Part shown: positions 11,500 to 22,822 of the stretch, piece after piece
Position numbering within the stretch: the first letter of the stretch is position 1
Layout: each line of letters begins with the position of its first letter
DNA from: Crocodylus rhombifer
Taxonomy: Eukaryota > Chordata > Crocodylia > Crocodylidae
NCBI GenBank assembly: GCA_038503035.1
Contig: JAVSML010025226.1
Span: 81,949 to 145,948 of the forward strand
DNA: 64,000 nt
Direction: 5' to 3'
Made by a program: the position numbers and the translations under genes
The notes under the pieces: model-generated
Seen by the model: only the letters and a program-made list of their open reading frames with translations
Told to the model about the DNA's origin: nothing
The model's database searches: none

Positions 11500-13099
11500 A
11501 TTAAACCCAGGACAAAAGGCTGCCACACCTGTGGCAGCTGGTGAGAGCTGTGCCCATAGCGCTATAGCCGAGCTTGACCCCCTGCCTCCACGCTCCTAGA
11601 ATAACAGACATGTGGAACAAGTTGCCACATGAGGTCCTTAAATCAAGGTTTATAAATGAGTTCAGGAGGAAAGATGACATTTTGTTTCTGCAGAGAGAGA
11701 AAGAAGGATTCAAAGAGGTTGTGTGTGCAGCTTACTCCCAAAGGGGGGCAACTTTGTTAGCCCAAGGAGTGTGTTCCTTACCTCAGAGTGCCTTATGTTC
11801 AAAACTGAGAATTTGCTTTGGGAAAAGGCAACAAAATTAAGAATCACTTGGAAGGCCATCTTAACACTTTCCTTCCAAGGGATCAACATGCTGGCAAGGG
11901 CCATAGCAGAACCCAGCTGTAATACCGGCTAAGAAGTTACCTGTGATGCTGCCTTTACTAGGATAGCATTCCTTTTCTTTAGATCAGGGAGTGTATCTTC
12001 CACACAGGTTTCTTTTGCAATAGAGGAAGGGTCCAAGAATCCACTGAAGGCAAAAGAATGCTGTAAGCCTCAGCAAATTGCCAGCATCAACAATTGCAGT
12101 TCCTATGAAAAAAGACAGTTTCTGCTTTGGCAACATGTACATTTTCTATCTGAGCAAAAGATTGCCCTAAGAGTTTCCAGAAGTAAATGCCTCCATTACA
12201 CTTGAGGTATGCCTCACTGATGCTAGGCATGGTTTTGCAATGGTAGCTTCCAATGTACTAATAGCTTGATCCACTTCTTTCATGCATTCTGTTTTGCTCT
12301 GAATTCCACACAAACTGCTCTTTTTTTCTTCCAGGTGGGTGTGGACTAGTAAAGTCTGTGAAAGTGACATTGTGAGCTGTCCAGATGTGGCTCACCTTGT
12401 TCTGCTTGGTCTTATCTTTCTAAAAACTGATTTCTGCCTGAAACAAATATTTTAAGTCTATGGAGTTCAGGTTTGAAAAACCACAGGCATACCTTAAATA
12501 TCTCATGTTCTATCAGAAGCTTGAAGGCAAATGAGGGACAGAGAGAGAGAGGGAGGAAAAAAAGAAGACTGGCCCTATTACAACAAACTTTTTTGGGGGG
12601 GTATTTAGGAGAAAAAATGAAAGGAAACTGATTTGCATGAGTTTCACTTTTGTAGACTCACAAGAAAGAAGATCTAAAGAGAATATATAACATACTTTAC
12701 TAGAGCTAGTCAGGTACTCCACAGAGTTTCTGTGAAGATTTGGAAGAGTAGCTCAGTTCTACCAAACTTGTGCCCCTTTTACCCATTATTTCAAACATCT
12801 GAGTTAAGTTTTCTTATTCGTGAAAATAGTTGGTGGAATTCTTCATATAAATTCCTGTATCTTTGTGCAAACCAGGGTGTTTATTGTTTCTTGTTCTCTA
12901 GTCATACTGTCCTACCTAATAAGTTTGTCATACAGGCAGGGAATAGAAACAGCACTGGATGATTTATGTAACCAAACATGACACAAGTCAAGAACAGATA
13001 TTATTCAAAGTACCATTCACAAACACCTTATCTATCGGCTGTCCAGCTCTCACATTCATGTACTTAACCATGCAGACCAGTCAGAAGTTGGTGATCATG
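11500..13099. other. Unique intergenic stretch
   Basis: No gene was recognised. At 11605-11670 (+) the frame reads MWNKLPHEV, faintly like the CR1 C-terminal WNSLPAEV motif, but nothing around it extends the match. Confidence 0.4.
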
Positions 13100-13139
13100 A
13101 ATCAGGCTATACAGGCAGGATAGATTCTGGAAAAAGTGA

Positions 13140-14262
13140 GGGCCCATTGCGCTATACATTAAGGAACGTTATACATCTTCTGTAATAAAGGTGGGGGCAG
13201 AAGAAGGGCAGATCAAAGTCCTATGGGTCAGATTACAAGGAGTTAGGGGTGAAAGGGACTTGGTAGTAGACCCCCACACTAGGAGGATGAGTTAGGCCTA
13301 GAATTTGAGACAGCTCTCAAAGGCAGTACACTCTAAGGACCTGGTTGTCACGGGTGACCTAAATTACCTGGACATCTGCTGGGAGGAGCAGTCGGCCAGG
13401 TCTGCCCGTTTACATAGGTTCCTAACCTGCATACAGGACCTCCACCTAACACAGGAGGTATGCAGTGCCACTAGGGAAAATGCCTTACTTGACTTGGTGC
13501 TGGCCACAGGGGAGGACTTGGTGGGGGATCTGCAGGTACAGGATAACCTAGGAGATAGTGACCACCTGTTGATAGGGTTCACTATCTGGCGTAAGGTGAG
13601 AAAGATAACTAGTAGGGCAGACGTGCTAGACTTCCAGAAGGCTAACTTCAATGCGCTCAGGAGATTAGTTGAAGTAGGACTGAGGGGTAATAACATTGGT
13701 GAGTTTGCAGGCCAGGAAGGGTGGGAGTTCCTCAAGGGTCTGATCCTGCAGGCACAGAGGCATACCATCCCAGTACACATAAAGGGAGGCAAAAGAGCCA
13801 GGAAATCCTCTTGGCTGATCAGGGAAATCCAGGAGAGCCTACAGGGGAAAAGAGAGGCTTACAGGCAGTGGAAGCAGGGGGCAGCCACCAAGGAGGAATA
13901 TACCTGCTTGGCTCGAGCTTGCAGGGAAGCAGTGAGGAAGGCCCAGGCAGAACCAGAACTCAGGCTGGCAACAAAGATTAAGGGAAACAAAAAGTCCTTT
14001 TTTAAGTACATAGGGAGCAAAAAGAAGCCACGGGGTAACATAGGGCCGCTACAGGATGGACTAGGGCAGTTCGTAACAGATAGAATGGACAAAGCTGACT
14101 TCTTAAATGATTTCTTTGCATCTGTGTTCTTGGTCAAAAATCCAAACAGACCTCCCAATGAGATTTTAGTTTGCCTTGAGAGAGCTACCAATCCACCAGT
14201 GGTTAGTGCTGACCTGGTGAAGGGGCAGTTGGAGGGGTTGGATGTATTTAAGTCAGCAGGAC
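13140..14262 (+). pseudogene. CR1 ORF2 endonuclease and linker, broken
   Basis: From about 13144 the frame reads IALYIKERY and later GVRGERDLVV. A small deletion near 13270 removes the residues matching GVYY in the copy at position 1. A frameshift near 13300 separates DELGLEF from RQLSKAVHSKD. From 13305 to 14262 the frame is open for over 310 residues. It carries the metal-site motif GDLNYLDICWE at 13353 and the SDH motif at 13557-13565 that holds the catalytic histidine in this endonuclease family. A basic linker follows, rich in K, R and Q, up to the reverse-transcriptase entry SAGP. The apparent start at 13305 is TTG and is not a true initiation site. The open frame suggests that block 1 decayed mainly by small indels. 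Confidence 0.82.
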
Positions 14263-14898
14263 CCCAATGGGCAGTGGGGTCCTCCAGGACTTGGTCCGCA
14301 GGCCCGCAGTGTTCAACATCTTCATCAGCGACTTTGATGAGTGGGTGAAGAGCACCTTGTTCAAATTCACAGATGACACTAAGATGTGGGGAGAAGTGGG
14401 CACGCTAGAAGGGAAGGACAGACTGCAATTGGATCTGGACAGGTTACAGGGGTGGGCGGATGAGAACAGGATGGGATTCAACACTGACAAGTGCAAGGTG
14501 CTGCACCTTGGGAGGAAGAACCAGCAACATACCTACAGGCTGGGGAACTCCCTTCTTGTCAGGGCAGAGGCAGAAAAGGATCTTGGAGTCATTATAGACT
14601 CCAAGATGAACATGGGCCTCCAATGTGGGGATGCAGTCAGGAAGGCCAACCGCACCTTGTCATGCATCCACAGATGCATCTCGAGCAGGTCCAAGGAGGT
14701 GATCCTCCCCCTCTATGTGACACTGGTCAGGCCACAGCTGGAGTACAACATCCAGTTCAGGGCACTGCACTTCAGGAGGGATGTGGTTAACATGGAGAGG
14801 GTCCAGAGGAGGGCCAGCCACGTGATCAGGGGGCAGCAGGGCACGCTCTACGAGGAGAGGCTATGGGACCTGAACCTGTTCAACCTCCACAAGAGAAC
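14263..14898 (+). pseudogene. Displaced CR1 reverse transcriptase segment
   Basis: The open frame 14267-14947 begins GSGVLQDLVRRPAVFNIFI. This matches the position just before the catalytic box in CR1, with the PQGS turn altered. The active-site box reads FTDDTK at 14366-14383. The frame continues through DLGVIIDSKMN and the conserved PLYVTLVRPQLEY to NLHKRTKG, then switches to the early reverse-transcriptase sequence of block 3. The segment has no 3' untranslated tail. A normal target-primed insertion would have one, so recombination or template switching is more likely. Short overlaps are possible at the junctions (TGGG on the left, AGA on the right). The frame is better preserved than the equivalent part of block 3. 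Confidence 0.75.
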
Positions 14899-16087
14899 TA
14901 AAGGAATTGGCCAGTGTCATAGTGAAACCACTGGCGCAACTGTTTGAGCCCTCGTGGCACTCAGGACAGGTCCCAGAGGACTGGAAAGGGGCCAATCTGG
15001 TCCCTATTTTCAAGAAGGGAAGGAAGGAGGACCCAGGTAATTATAGGCCAGTCAGCCTCACCTCTATTCTTGGCAAGACCTTAGAAAAAATCATTAAGGA
15101 TCACATTTGTGGGGAGCCAGCAGGTAATACAATGCTAAGGGGCAACCAGCATGGGTTTATAGGAGGCCTGACTAACCTGCCTGGCTAAACTGGTCTCTTT
15201 TTATGACCAGGTCACAAAGTGCTTAGATGCAGGAGTAGAGGTTCATGTTATTTACTTGGATTTTAAAAAGGCTTTCAACACAGTATCACACCCAATTCTT
15301 ACAAGTAAACTAAGTAGCTGTGACGTGGATTTTTTCACAGTCAGGTGGGTGGAAAACTGGCTTATGGGACGCACCCAGAGACTGGTGGTGAATGGGTTGG
15401 TTTCTACCTGGAGAGATGTGGGCAGTGGTGTCCTTGAACCAGTACTATTCAATATCTTCATCAGTGATTTGGATGAGGGTGTAGAAAGCGCTCTGTCCAA
15501 ATTCGCAGATGACACCAAACTATGGAATATAGTAGACACACTAAAGGGTAGGGAATGAATTCAGGTGGATTTGGACAGACTGGGGAAGTGAGTGGATCAG
15601 AATAGGATTAAATTTAACAAAGATAAGTGCAAAGTGCTGGACCTGGGGAGAAAGAATGGTGCTTCCCATTCTATAGGTGTATTGGTGATTCTAAGTAGTA
15701 CAGCAGCGGAAAGGGATCTCAGAGTCATAGTCGACACAAAAATGTACATGAGTTGTCAATGTGATGAGGTAATAAGTACAGCTAACCACACTGTCTTGCA
15801 TTAGTATGTTTATCACAAGCAGGTCTAGGGAGGTGATAGTTCCCCTCTATGCTGCATTGGTGAAGCTGCAACTGGACTACTGCATCCAGTTTTGGGCACC
15901 GCAGAGGGATGTGGATAACCTAGAAAGGGTTCAGAGGAGAGCTACTTGTATGGTTGAGGGCCTGCAGGTAAGATCCAATGAAGACAGACTGAGGGACCTG
16001 AATCTCTTCAGCCTCCACAGGAGAAGGCTGAGAGGTGGTCTTGTGGCTGTTTACAAACTCATCATGGGTGGAGTCAGCAGGGAATAG
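14899..16087 (+). pseudogene. CR1 reverse transcriptase, frameshifted
   Basis: Three frames together cover most of the reverse transcriptase. From about 14905 it reads LKELASVIVKPLAQLFEPSW, then GNYRPVSLTS. A frameshift near 15165-15180 leads into [10 protein letters not shown]. At 15250 the motif [12 protein letters not shown] carries the first catalytic aspartate. The box FADDTK at 15502-15519 carries the catalytic aspartate pair. The PQGS turn is lost ([13 protein letters not shown]). Stops lie after residue 100 of the 15256 frame and between 15804 and 15806. The C-terminal part has REVIVPLYAALVKLQLDYC and LHRRRLRGGLVAVYKL. It is inactive and more eroded than the copies at 19.6 and 45.5 kb. 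Confidence 0.8.
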
Positions 16088-16388
16088 GGGATACTCTGTT
16101 TACCAGGGTGCCCCTCAGAGTTGCTAGAAACAATGGCCCTAAACTGAAGGAGAGCAGATTTAGGTTGGACATCAGGAAGAAATTCTTGATGGTGAGGGTT
16201 GCCAAAATATGGAATGGGCTTCCAAGGGAGGTGGTGCTTTCCCCTACCTTGTAGGTGTTCAAAAGGAGATTAGACAAGCACCTGGCTGGGCTTGCTTGAC
16301 CCCAGCACTCTTTCCTGCCCAGAGCAGGGGGTCGGACTCGATGATCTGATAGGTCCCTTCCAACCCTAGAAATATATGAAATCTATGA

Positions 16389-16832
16389 ATCGCTTTCTGA
16401 AAAGCTACCCCTCCACATCTGCTGACCTGGGCAAGCTCCCAGTTTGCTCCAAAGACAGGGCACCCTTGGTTTACATGTACTCTTTGGGAATAACAAATGC
16501 AGTTCTTGAAATCAGAATTGGTTTGGGAATAGGAGAAAAGCTATATTTGTCAAACTGTTTCTTCACAATGACTCAGTGAGTGAGCTTTATTCCTGAAGGT
16601 AGCTCTTGGAGGCCTCTTGTGCTTGTTTTGCACAGAGAAGTCCTTGATGATGAAGGCTGGTTGACAGGAGTAACCATACAGCATAACATCATTTCTAAAG
16701 GTCTGAAAAGCAATGTTGGGCAACCATGTTACTGTTTACTCTCAGGTTCTGTGACAATGGAAAGATGATTTTGGATCTAATAAACAGAAGTACTTTACAA
16801 TTAAGTACTTTATAAGTAATATCTTTTGCCCA
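16389..16832. other. Unique stretch after CR1 tail
   Basis: No gene or repeat was recognised. Two short open frames on the plus strand have no family match. Confidence 0.4.
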
Positions 16833-17025
16833 CGGCTCTCAAAAGCCCTTTCCATATATTAATGAACCAACCTCAATACTGAGGCTTAGTGAGTAGCATC
16901 TTACCTATTTTACAGATGACTATAATACAGTTAGTTTTGCTGACTTTTTGAAGGGTACACAGAAAAATAAGCAACAAAGCAGGAATCCCAGATTCTTGAT
17001 TTTTTATTTTCTCTAACTACTAGTA
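16833..17025 (-). mobile_element. MIR (CORE-SINE) relic
   Basis: In reverse-complement MIR order it shows AACCTCAATACTGAGG, CTTACCTATTTTACAGATGA, GAAGGGTACACAGAAAAATA, CAAAGCAGGAATCCCAGA and a final CTCTAACTACTAG. This covers the 3' part, the core and part of the tRNA-like head. Confidence 0.65.
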
Positions 17026-19045
17026 CTCAGAAGACACCTATATAGACCTCAAGAGTGTTTATATTCATCCAGGAACTGACTAAGTTAATCTTCATAATAG
17101 AAGCAAGCAGAGTGGTCAAAATTCATTGAGAATAAATGAATCAATAACTTGAGCCCCTTTCCCTGTATTTTAACCAATTCTGATACTTACTGCTCACTTG
17201 CAAATATTGATGGAATAGTTTACTCAAGCAAATAGTAACTTGTGATATGTTCACTTTAACTAGGTCCTGTTGGTACCTCACTGTGTGTGATTTGGTAGTC
17301 TTGTTGACATGGTTTTGTTTCTTTCCTGCCTGGATGACTGAAATAAAGTAACAGAAGAGAATAATAAGAAACAAAAAATAGCATGCAGGGGTGAACAAGT
17401 CACAAGTATTCTTGGTTGCTGAGGACTCGGTATATGGATAAGGAAGAGCCATTCCATGTTTGGCAGTAATCTGCTTGCCCCACTCAAGTGCCAGTCTGCT
17501 TGTACCTTAGCTCTTAAGATCTTTTACCGCAAAGGCAGTGTAAAATGGCCTGGAGCTAGGTGTAACCTGTATTACAGTCCCTTTCTACTTGTGGAGCAGT
17601 GCAAATAGAGAATCAAGGTTTTCACATTTCCACTTAACCAGTTTAATCAGCCAGTTTAATCCCTAGTAGTGGGGATGATTCTAAGCAATAAGAAAGAATA
17701 TTTTATGTTAATTAATTAAATACTAACCTCCAACAAGTTGTATCTTAAGTATAAAAGCAATCCACTCAGTAACAGGCATGCAATAAGAGTGAACAGGGTT
17801 TAAGTCAGTTGTACAATTTGACCTACAGTATGTATGTAAATGTCCACAGCTGGTGATAGATAGTGAGACTGAAATTAGGCAGAGTGCATATAGTTGTTTT
17901 TGGCCTCCTTTTGAAGTGGTTTTAGAGGAATACAGATCTAAACCCCACTCCCTGCAGCTGCACTGAGGATGTTAAAACTCAGAAAGCAGCTGCAAGGGCT
18001 TGTTTTTGCATTTCATACCCTGTCTTTCTTTAAAAGCCCTTTGAAGGCACACTGGGAAGGGCTGCAAGGGACACATGCCTTAAGCAAGTGTGAATTTAGA
18101 GCCCAACCTTACTCAGGCAGAATTCCCACTGAAGGACTTCCATGGGTCTGCAAGACTGTGTCCTCTTGGGTCGAAGTTGTCAAGAGACAGATTTCTCCAT
18201 GGCTGTTCCTAAAGGGAACTTTTGTGTGTTTCTATTCCTTCTTATGGGACCTACCTTAAACGCCGTTTTTCCTGGGACATCTGCTGGGATTTTCCACGAA
18301 GATAAGCATCACTGCACTGGAGCCAGGAACTACTTCTCCTTGCTTATACTCCCCCCACCAGGTCCTATCTTGAATGAATTCCCACCGTATCTCTACACCA
18401 GGGGAAATGGGAATAAAGCAACAAGCACTTCCTTAACTCTGCTCCTGGCCTACTCAGTCCTTCTCCAGCTTGTCCATTTTCAGCCCTACCTTCTATAGGC
18501 TCCCAAATGGTCCTCTTGTAACCTTTATGGAGAAGATGTTCTGCTGATGGAGACTAGTACAGGGAAAGTCCTTGGACTGTATTTGTGCCATTATGCTGAG
18601 AGAACTCTATTCCCCATTCACACTTTCAGCAAAGCTTATTGTGCTTTAATCATATTGACAATTATGCTTTAATCAGCACCACACAAGGCACATACACACT
18701 TTCTTCCCTGAAGCATTCATAGGTTGAAAGAATTGCTTGTAGCATATATGTGCACTTGAGATGAGGCTTATTTTGAAGGTTCACTTTAACTAATTCAGTG
18801 AGCTGAACTAAAGCTAAAACAAAGAGTGGATCATCATCATCACCTGAGTTTGTCAATGAAGCTGCAGCCTTTGGATTTGAAGGGAATGTAACAGAAAATG
18901 GTAACTTCTGAGAGACAGTAGTTTTCTAGCTGTGCTGTGGGTTGCGTGGAAATCTAGACTTCTCCTTAATCCCCTGCATAGACTTATTGTATATAGGAAT
19001 TGGGTGGTACCCCTTTAAATAGGTTGTGAGTCCTTTCCTAGCACT
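17026..19045. other. Unique intergenic stretch
   Basis: Mixed composition with no recognised coding, RNA or transposon features. The 118- and 103-residue frames here lack family motifs. Confidence 0.4.
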
Positions 19046-19050
19046 CTCTG

Positions 19051-19453
19051 GGCACATCTACACGAGACATTTACTGCAGTTGATTAATAGCTCTTCAGTA
19101 GAATGTCACCATCTACTCCTGAGGTGCTATTAGGATGAAGTGAATTAATTAACTCGGCCATAGGATAGTACTACCAGATATGAGTACTATCCTACTATGC
19201 CTGCTGGCTAGCCCCACACTGAAGCACACTTGTGTCCCAAACAGCCCCTCTGCAGCACATTTAACTGGATTGGAGCAGTCCTGGGCTGGCAGGCTGACTC
19301 CTCTGGACCTCTGCCAGGCAGGGCTGCTCTGACCTGGCTCAATGTGCTGCAGTCCTGGGTGCGTATTCAAACATGGGACCCAGGAACAATAAACTCTGGT
19401 ACAAACTGTGCTGGAGTTTATGGATCCCCATTAATTATACCCGTAGACATGCC
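19051..19453 (+). mobile_element. MITE family X, copy 1 (5-bp target duplication)
   Basis: The ends are imperfect terminal inverted repeats: GGCACATCTACACGAGA at the left, and GGCATGTCTACGGGTA read inward from the right. They are flanked by exact 5-bp direct repeats CTCTG at 19046-19050 and 19454-19458. The interior aligns by eye with 40742-41237: shared GCTAGCCCCACACTG-like, CCCCTCTGCAGCA and AGGAACAATAAACT-like stretches. It contains a hairpin at 19161-19194. It has no transposase frame. In crocodilians a MITE-like family called Chompy is described in the literature; whether this is a member needs a sequence comparison. Confidence 0.8.
19161..19194. repeat. Internal hairpin of MITE family X
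   Basis: AGGATAGTACT at 19162-19172 pairs perfectly with AGTACTATCCT at 19183-19193 around a 10-bp loop, plus one more T-A pair outside. The second family copy has a diverged hairpin at the matching place (40881-40912). Confidence 0.75.
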
Positions 19454-19599
19454 CTCTGTGTTCTTTTCTTAGAAATCAGTAAGAGCAGCAGTCCTCAAGT
19501 AGGTTTTGCCTGTGGTATGTTGTTAGTGAGTACAGTAATTTGGTCCCCACCAGGCCCATGTGGTTTCTTCATATTGTCATTTAAAAGGATGAAACATCC

Positions 19600-20710
19600 T
19601 CTTGACTTCAAAAAAGCTTTTGATCTGGTATCCCATGATCACCTCTTGGCCAAACTGGCCAGTTGTGGCCTTGGCTCCACCACGATCCACTGGCTGGGAA
19701 ATTGGCTCCGTGGTCAGACCCAGAGGGTTGTAATCGATGGCAGTCACTCATCATGGTGCCCTGTGACCAGTGGGGTCCCTCAAGGCTCTGTCCTTGGACC
19801 CATACTGTTCAACATCTTCATTAATGATGTGGACATTGGAGTCAGGAGTGGACTGGCCAAGTTCGCCGATGACACCAAACTTTGGGGCAAAGCATCCACG
19901 CCAGAAGATAGGTGGGTGATCCAGGCTGACCTGGACAAGCTCAGCAAATGGGCAGACAATAACCTTGGAGGAAAAACCTGCAGCATCCTTATAGGCTCGG
20001 CAGTGCTACGTTGGATAGCACTACAGAAGTAAGAGACTTGGGGGTCATCATTGACCACAAGATGAACATGAGCCTGCAATGTGATGCTGCGGCTAATAAA
20101 GCGACCAAAACACTGGCTTGCATCCATAGATGCTTCTTGAACAAATCCCGGGACATCATTCTCCCCTTGTACTCGGCCTTGGTGAGGCCGCAGCTGGAGT
20201 ACTGTGTCCAGTTTTGGGCTCTACAATTCAAAAAGGATGCGGAGATGTTTGAGAGAGTCCAGAGGAGAGCCATGCGCATGATCAGAGGTCAGGAAAACAG
20301 ATCTTACGATGACAGGCTGAGAGACATGGGACTCTTTAGCCTGGAAAAGCGCAGGCTCAGGGGTGATCTGATGGACACCTATAAGTTTATCAGGGGTGAC
20401 CACCAGGATCTGGGGGAACGTTTGTTCACCAGAGTGCCCCAAGGGATGACGAGGTCGAACGGTCACAAACTCCTGCAGGACCGTTTCAGGCTGGACATAA
20501 GGAAGAATTTCTTTACTGTCCGAGCCCCCAAGGTCTGGAACAGTCTGCCAGCGGAGGTGGTTCAAGCACCTACATTGAACACCTTCAAGAGTAAATTGGA
20601 TGCTTATCTTGCTGGGATCCTATGACCCCAGCTGACTTCCTGCCGTTTGGGCAGGGGGCTGGACTCGATGATCTCCCGAGGTCCCTTCCAGCCCTGATGT
20701 CTATGAAATA
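19600..20710 (+). mobile_element. CR1 LINE, 5'-truncated, about 1.1 kb
   Basis: The copy starts abruptly inside the reverse transcriptase at LDFKKAFDLVSHDHLL, about 150 bp after MITE copy 1. It holds GVPQGSVLGPILFNIFIND and the active-site box FADDTKLWG near 19863. About 100 bp are missing, and the frame shifts between WADNNLGG and the DSTTEVRDLGVIID segment near 19960-20020. From 20011 the frame is open for 204 residues to LDAYLAGIL and a TGA. It ends in the 3' tail GGACTCGATGATCTCCCGAG and TCTATGAAATA. It is dead but clearly younger than the 13-16 kb copy and about 95% identical by eye to 45486-45980. Confidence 0.9.
20011..20625 (+). pseudogene. CR1 reverse transcriptase C-terminal region
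   Basis: The 204 residues contain DLGVIIDHKMNMSLQCDAA, PLYSALVRPQLEYCVQFW, VQRRAMRMIRG, RRLRGDLMDTYKFIRG and the terminal VWNSLPAEVVQAPTLNTF. This is the region downstream of the catalytic box in CR1 ORF2. The frame runs to the natural stop, so only the upstream part is damaged. The apparent start at 20011 is an internal codon. Confidence 0.85.
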
Positions 20711-21160
20711 AGACAGTACTTTCCAACCAGGCTGGTGAAAGAGATGGTCCCCATTTACATCCTCTCTCCCCTGAGTAGGTAAGCAAGGATTGGGTGGGAA
20801 GGGGCATTGTGCAGCTAAATCAGTGAGTGATTACTAGGATGTGCCCAAGGCACATTTTTACTCACTCTTTACTGAGGGCTGGAGACACAAAGCCATAACA
20901 GCCTGTGTTGTAGAATGAATACTTCTGCATTCCCCTTTCCTTTCCTGGCCCCATTACAATCTTTGCTGGGATAACACATGATTTTCTCTATTCTAGGTCT
21001 GATAGTGTGTGCCTACACATGCTTTTATGCGTGCCTAAGTATGGCAGAGCACCTTTGCTGGTGCTCACCACTTTAGGGCTCTTGTAGGCTCCAAAGGGAA
21101 CCTGTTTTGGAAAAGCAGCAGGGAAAACCTTCCCCTGATACCACTGAAAGGGGGAAGGTA

Positions 21161-22476
21161 TGTGGCAGGGCACTGTTTGTGCCTGCCACTTTAAAACAGA
21201 AGCTAAGCAGCCGGCAGGTGCCTGATTAAGGAAGTCATTTTAGATCTCTGGCTGCCTATATAAAGAGCTCAGTTCTGTGGGGGCTAGGAAGGAAATGGTA
21301 TGGTCTATGTGGTAAAGAAAGAGCTGTAGGGGGTAGATTGGAGGTTCCTGGGCATGACCTAAAACTGCACCCTGCTGGGAGTGGGTGGCCTGGTGGCGCT
21401 CTCAGTGGTGTGGGAGCCCCCAGGAAATGCCAGGCCAGTTACCACTCTGGTAAGAGGTGGGTTGGAGTGGCTTAATCCTAGACCTCACTTTTGGGTGGGT
21501 TCTGTGACACTGGAGGTAGTTGAGGTCAGGCATAGCTGTGGCCACCTGAGCCCTGTGGGGGTATAAGACCTTGAGAGGGAAAGCTGGGACCAGGCACAGC
21601 TATGACTACCTGAGCTGACTGGGGAGCAAAGCCCTGTGGCCCCAAGTAAAGGGAGTAGAGACCTAGACCCCCAGGTGAGGGGGTGATGTGGATCCCTGAG
21701 TGAGGGGAGTAGGCCCAGGTAGGTCTCTGGATGCCTGAGGCTGAAGTCTGGGCTAGAGACTGAGTAAAGGGGGCTCAGGCCAAGAGAGAGAGAGGGGTGA
21801 GTCTTGACCCCAGTAAGTCTTCCACTGCTGGGAGGCTGAGTGTGAGTCAAAAATAAGATCTTAAGTAGCACTGTGACTTGCTGCTCTGGGTGGGGAGTGA
21901 GAGTCCCCTGTGAGACCCTAGAGCACCAGCCATGGTGCAAGGTACCCCAGCTCCCACATCCAGGAAGGTGGACCTGAGAGACGATGGGGCTAGTGAGTGA
22001 GGCTGGAGATTGACCAGTCCAGGGGGTACTCTATGCTGGGGCCAGGACCAGGAAGGTCAAATGGGCCAGGGGCCCACCACGAGGAATGCCCAGAGCTGAG
22101 GGCCGGGGTCCTGCCTGACCTCAAAGGTAAGGCCAGGGCCTGCATGGCTGCTGGTCCTAGGGGGACCACACCTGAGAAGGGAGATGGCTACAGGGAGCTT
22201 GGCAGCCCGAATGATGGCAGAGTAGGCTGCCTGAGTGGAGGGATCAAAGCAGGGTCCTGATGAAAGGATTCTGGAGCCCAGTGTGGGGTTGGTGTAGGGA
22301 AGGTTTGGAGCTGCAAATAATGCTCTCTGGCATCAGGGCATAAAATGGGCAGCCTCCCACTTAATTAACACCTAATTAATAATAACAAGGCATGGCGTGC
22401 AAGTTGGGTGGGAGGCATGTCCAAAGGCGAGTGGGGAACCTAGCACTGGCTAGGTGGGTAAACCCACTTTGCCACA
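21161..22476 (+). mobile_element. Probable long LTR (solo) of an LTR retroelement
   Basis: The segment starts TGTGGCAGGG and ends ACTTTGCCACA, so TGTGGCA and TGCCACA form a 7-bp inverted terminal pair with the TG..CA form of LTRs. A TATA box, TATATAAA, lies at 21257-21264 after an upstream region, followed by a long G-rich body. No coding internal region or partner LTR was seen within the window. Flanking 5-bp sequences (AGGTA, CTAAG) do not match, so the boundaries or the solo-LTR reading could be wrong. The plus strand is inferred from the TATA orientation. Confidence 0.45.
21257..21264 (+). promoter_or_regulatory. TATA box in the candidate LTR
   Basis: TATATAAA about 96 bp into the candidate LTR. 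The distance from the left end fits a short U3. It supports a promoter-bearing repeat but not present activity. Confidence 0.45.
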
Positions 22477-22621
22477 CTAAGCTTACTATGCATTTGCCTA
22501 ATGTGCATTAAGGCAATTTAGGTGCATGCCTGCATGTGGTAAGGAGCATTAACACAGTGTGTGGACCAACTTGGAACTAAAGTTAGTCCCAAGTCAGTTG
22601 ACGTGCATAGTATTAATGCGC

Positions 22622-22822
22622 CTGAGTGCATCTATACCTGTGTTAAGGCACTTTAGTTATTTGTGCCTAAATTTGATATGTGTGCGTTGTGTGTGTGTGT
22701 GGGGGGGGGGGGGTTGTTTTGTGGGTTTTTTTTTTTGCAGGTATCAAATTTAGGTGAAAATAGCCTAAAATTGCCATTTGGAAGTTGCATTAAGGATGCG
22801 CACGTGTAGACATGTGCCCTTA
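22622..22822. mobile_element. Short MITE-like fold-back around a GT/G tract
   Basis: The left end GTGCATCTATACCTGTG resembles the inward reading of the right end, GGCACATGTCTACACGTG. Inner arms CCTAAATTTGATAT (22668) and TATCAAATTTAGG (22741) are inversely repeated. The TIR word is like that of family X. No convincing target duplication was found. Confidence 0.5.
22687..22713. repeat. (GT)n followed by a G-run
   Basis: A GT dinucleotide repeat passes into about 14 consecutive G, then into GT/T-rich sequence with a T-run at 22726-22736. It lies in the loop of the fold-back element. Confidence 0.85.

Larger units (their letters stand above)
13100..16388 (+). mobile_element. Rearranged CR1 LINE, near 3.3 kb
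   Basis: This is a CR1 non-LTR retrotransposon copy in three blocks. Block 1 (13100-14262) is the endonuclease plus the start of the reverse transcriptase. Block 2 (about 14263-14898) is a later reverse-transcriptase segment, out of order. Block 3 (about 14899-16388) is the early reverse transcriptase through the 3' untranslated tail, ending GGGGTCGGACTCGATGATC and then TATGAAATCTATGAAT. Blocks 1 and 3 join almost seamlessly at the protein level (SAGP, then LKELASVIVKPL), missing only a few residues. Block 2 therefore reads as a foreign CR1 piece placed inside an older copy. Several frameshifts make the whole copy inactive. The 5' end is approximate. Confidence 0.85.

Noticed and set aside
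11574..11840. MWNKLPHEV motif as a CR1 C-terminus
   Set aside because: Only about 20 residues resemble CR1, with no tail or upstream RT sequence.
13305..14348. 347-residue open frame as a host gene
   Set aside because: It carries the CR1 endonuclease motifs GDLNYLDICWE and SDH and lies within a clear LINE; its start is TTG and its end is a chimeric junction.
21485..21940. 151-residue minus-strand frame
   Set aside because: It runs antisense through the GC-rich LTR-like repeat and has biased Pro/Ser/Leu composition with no domain.
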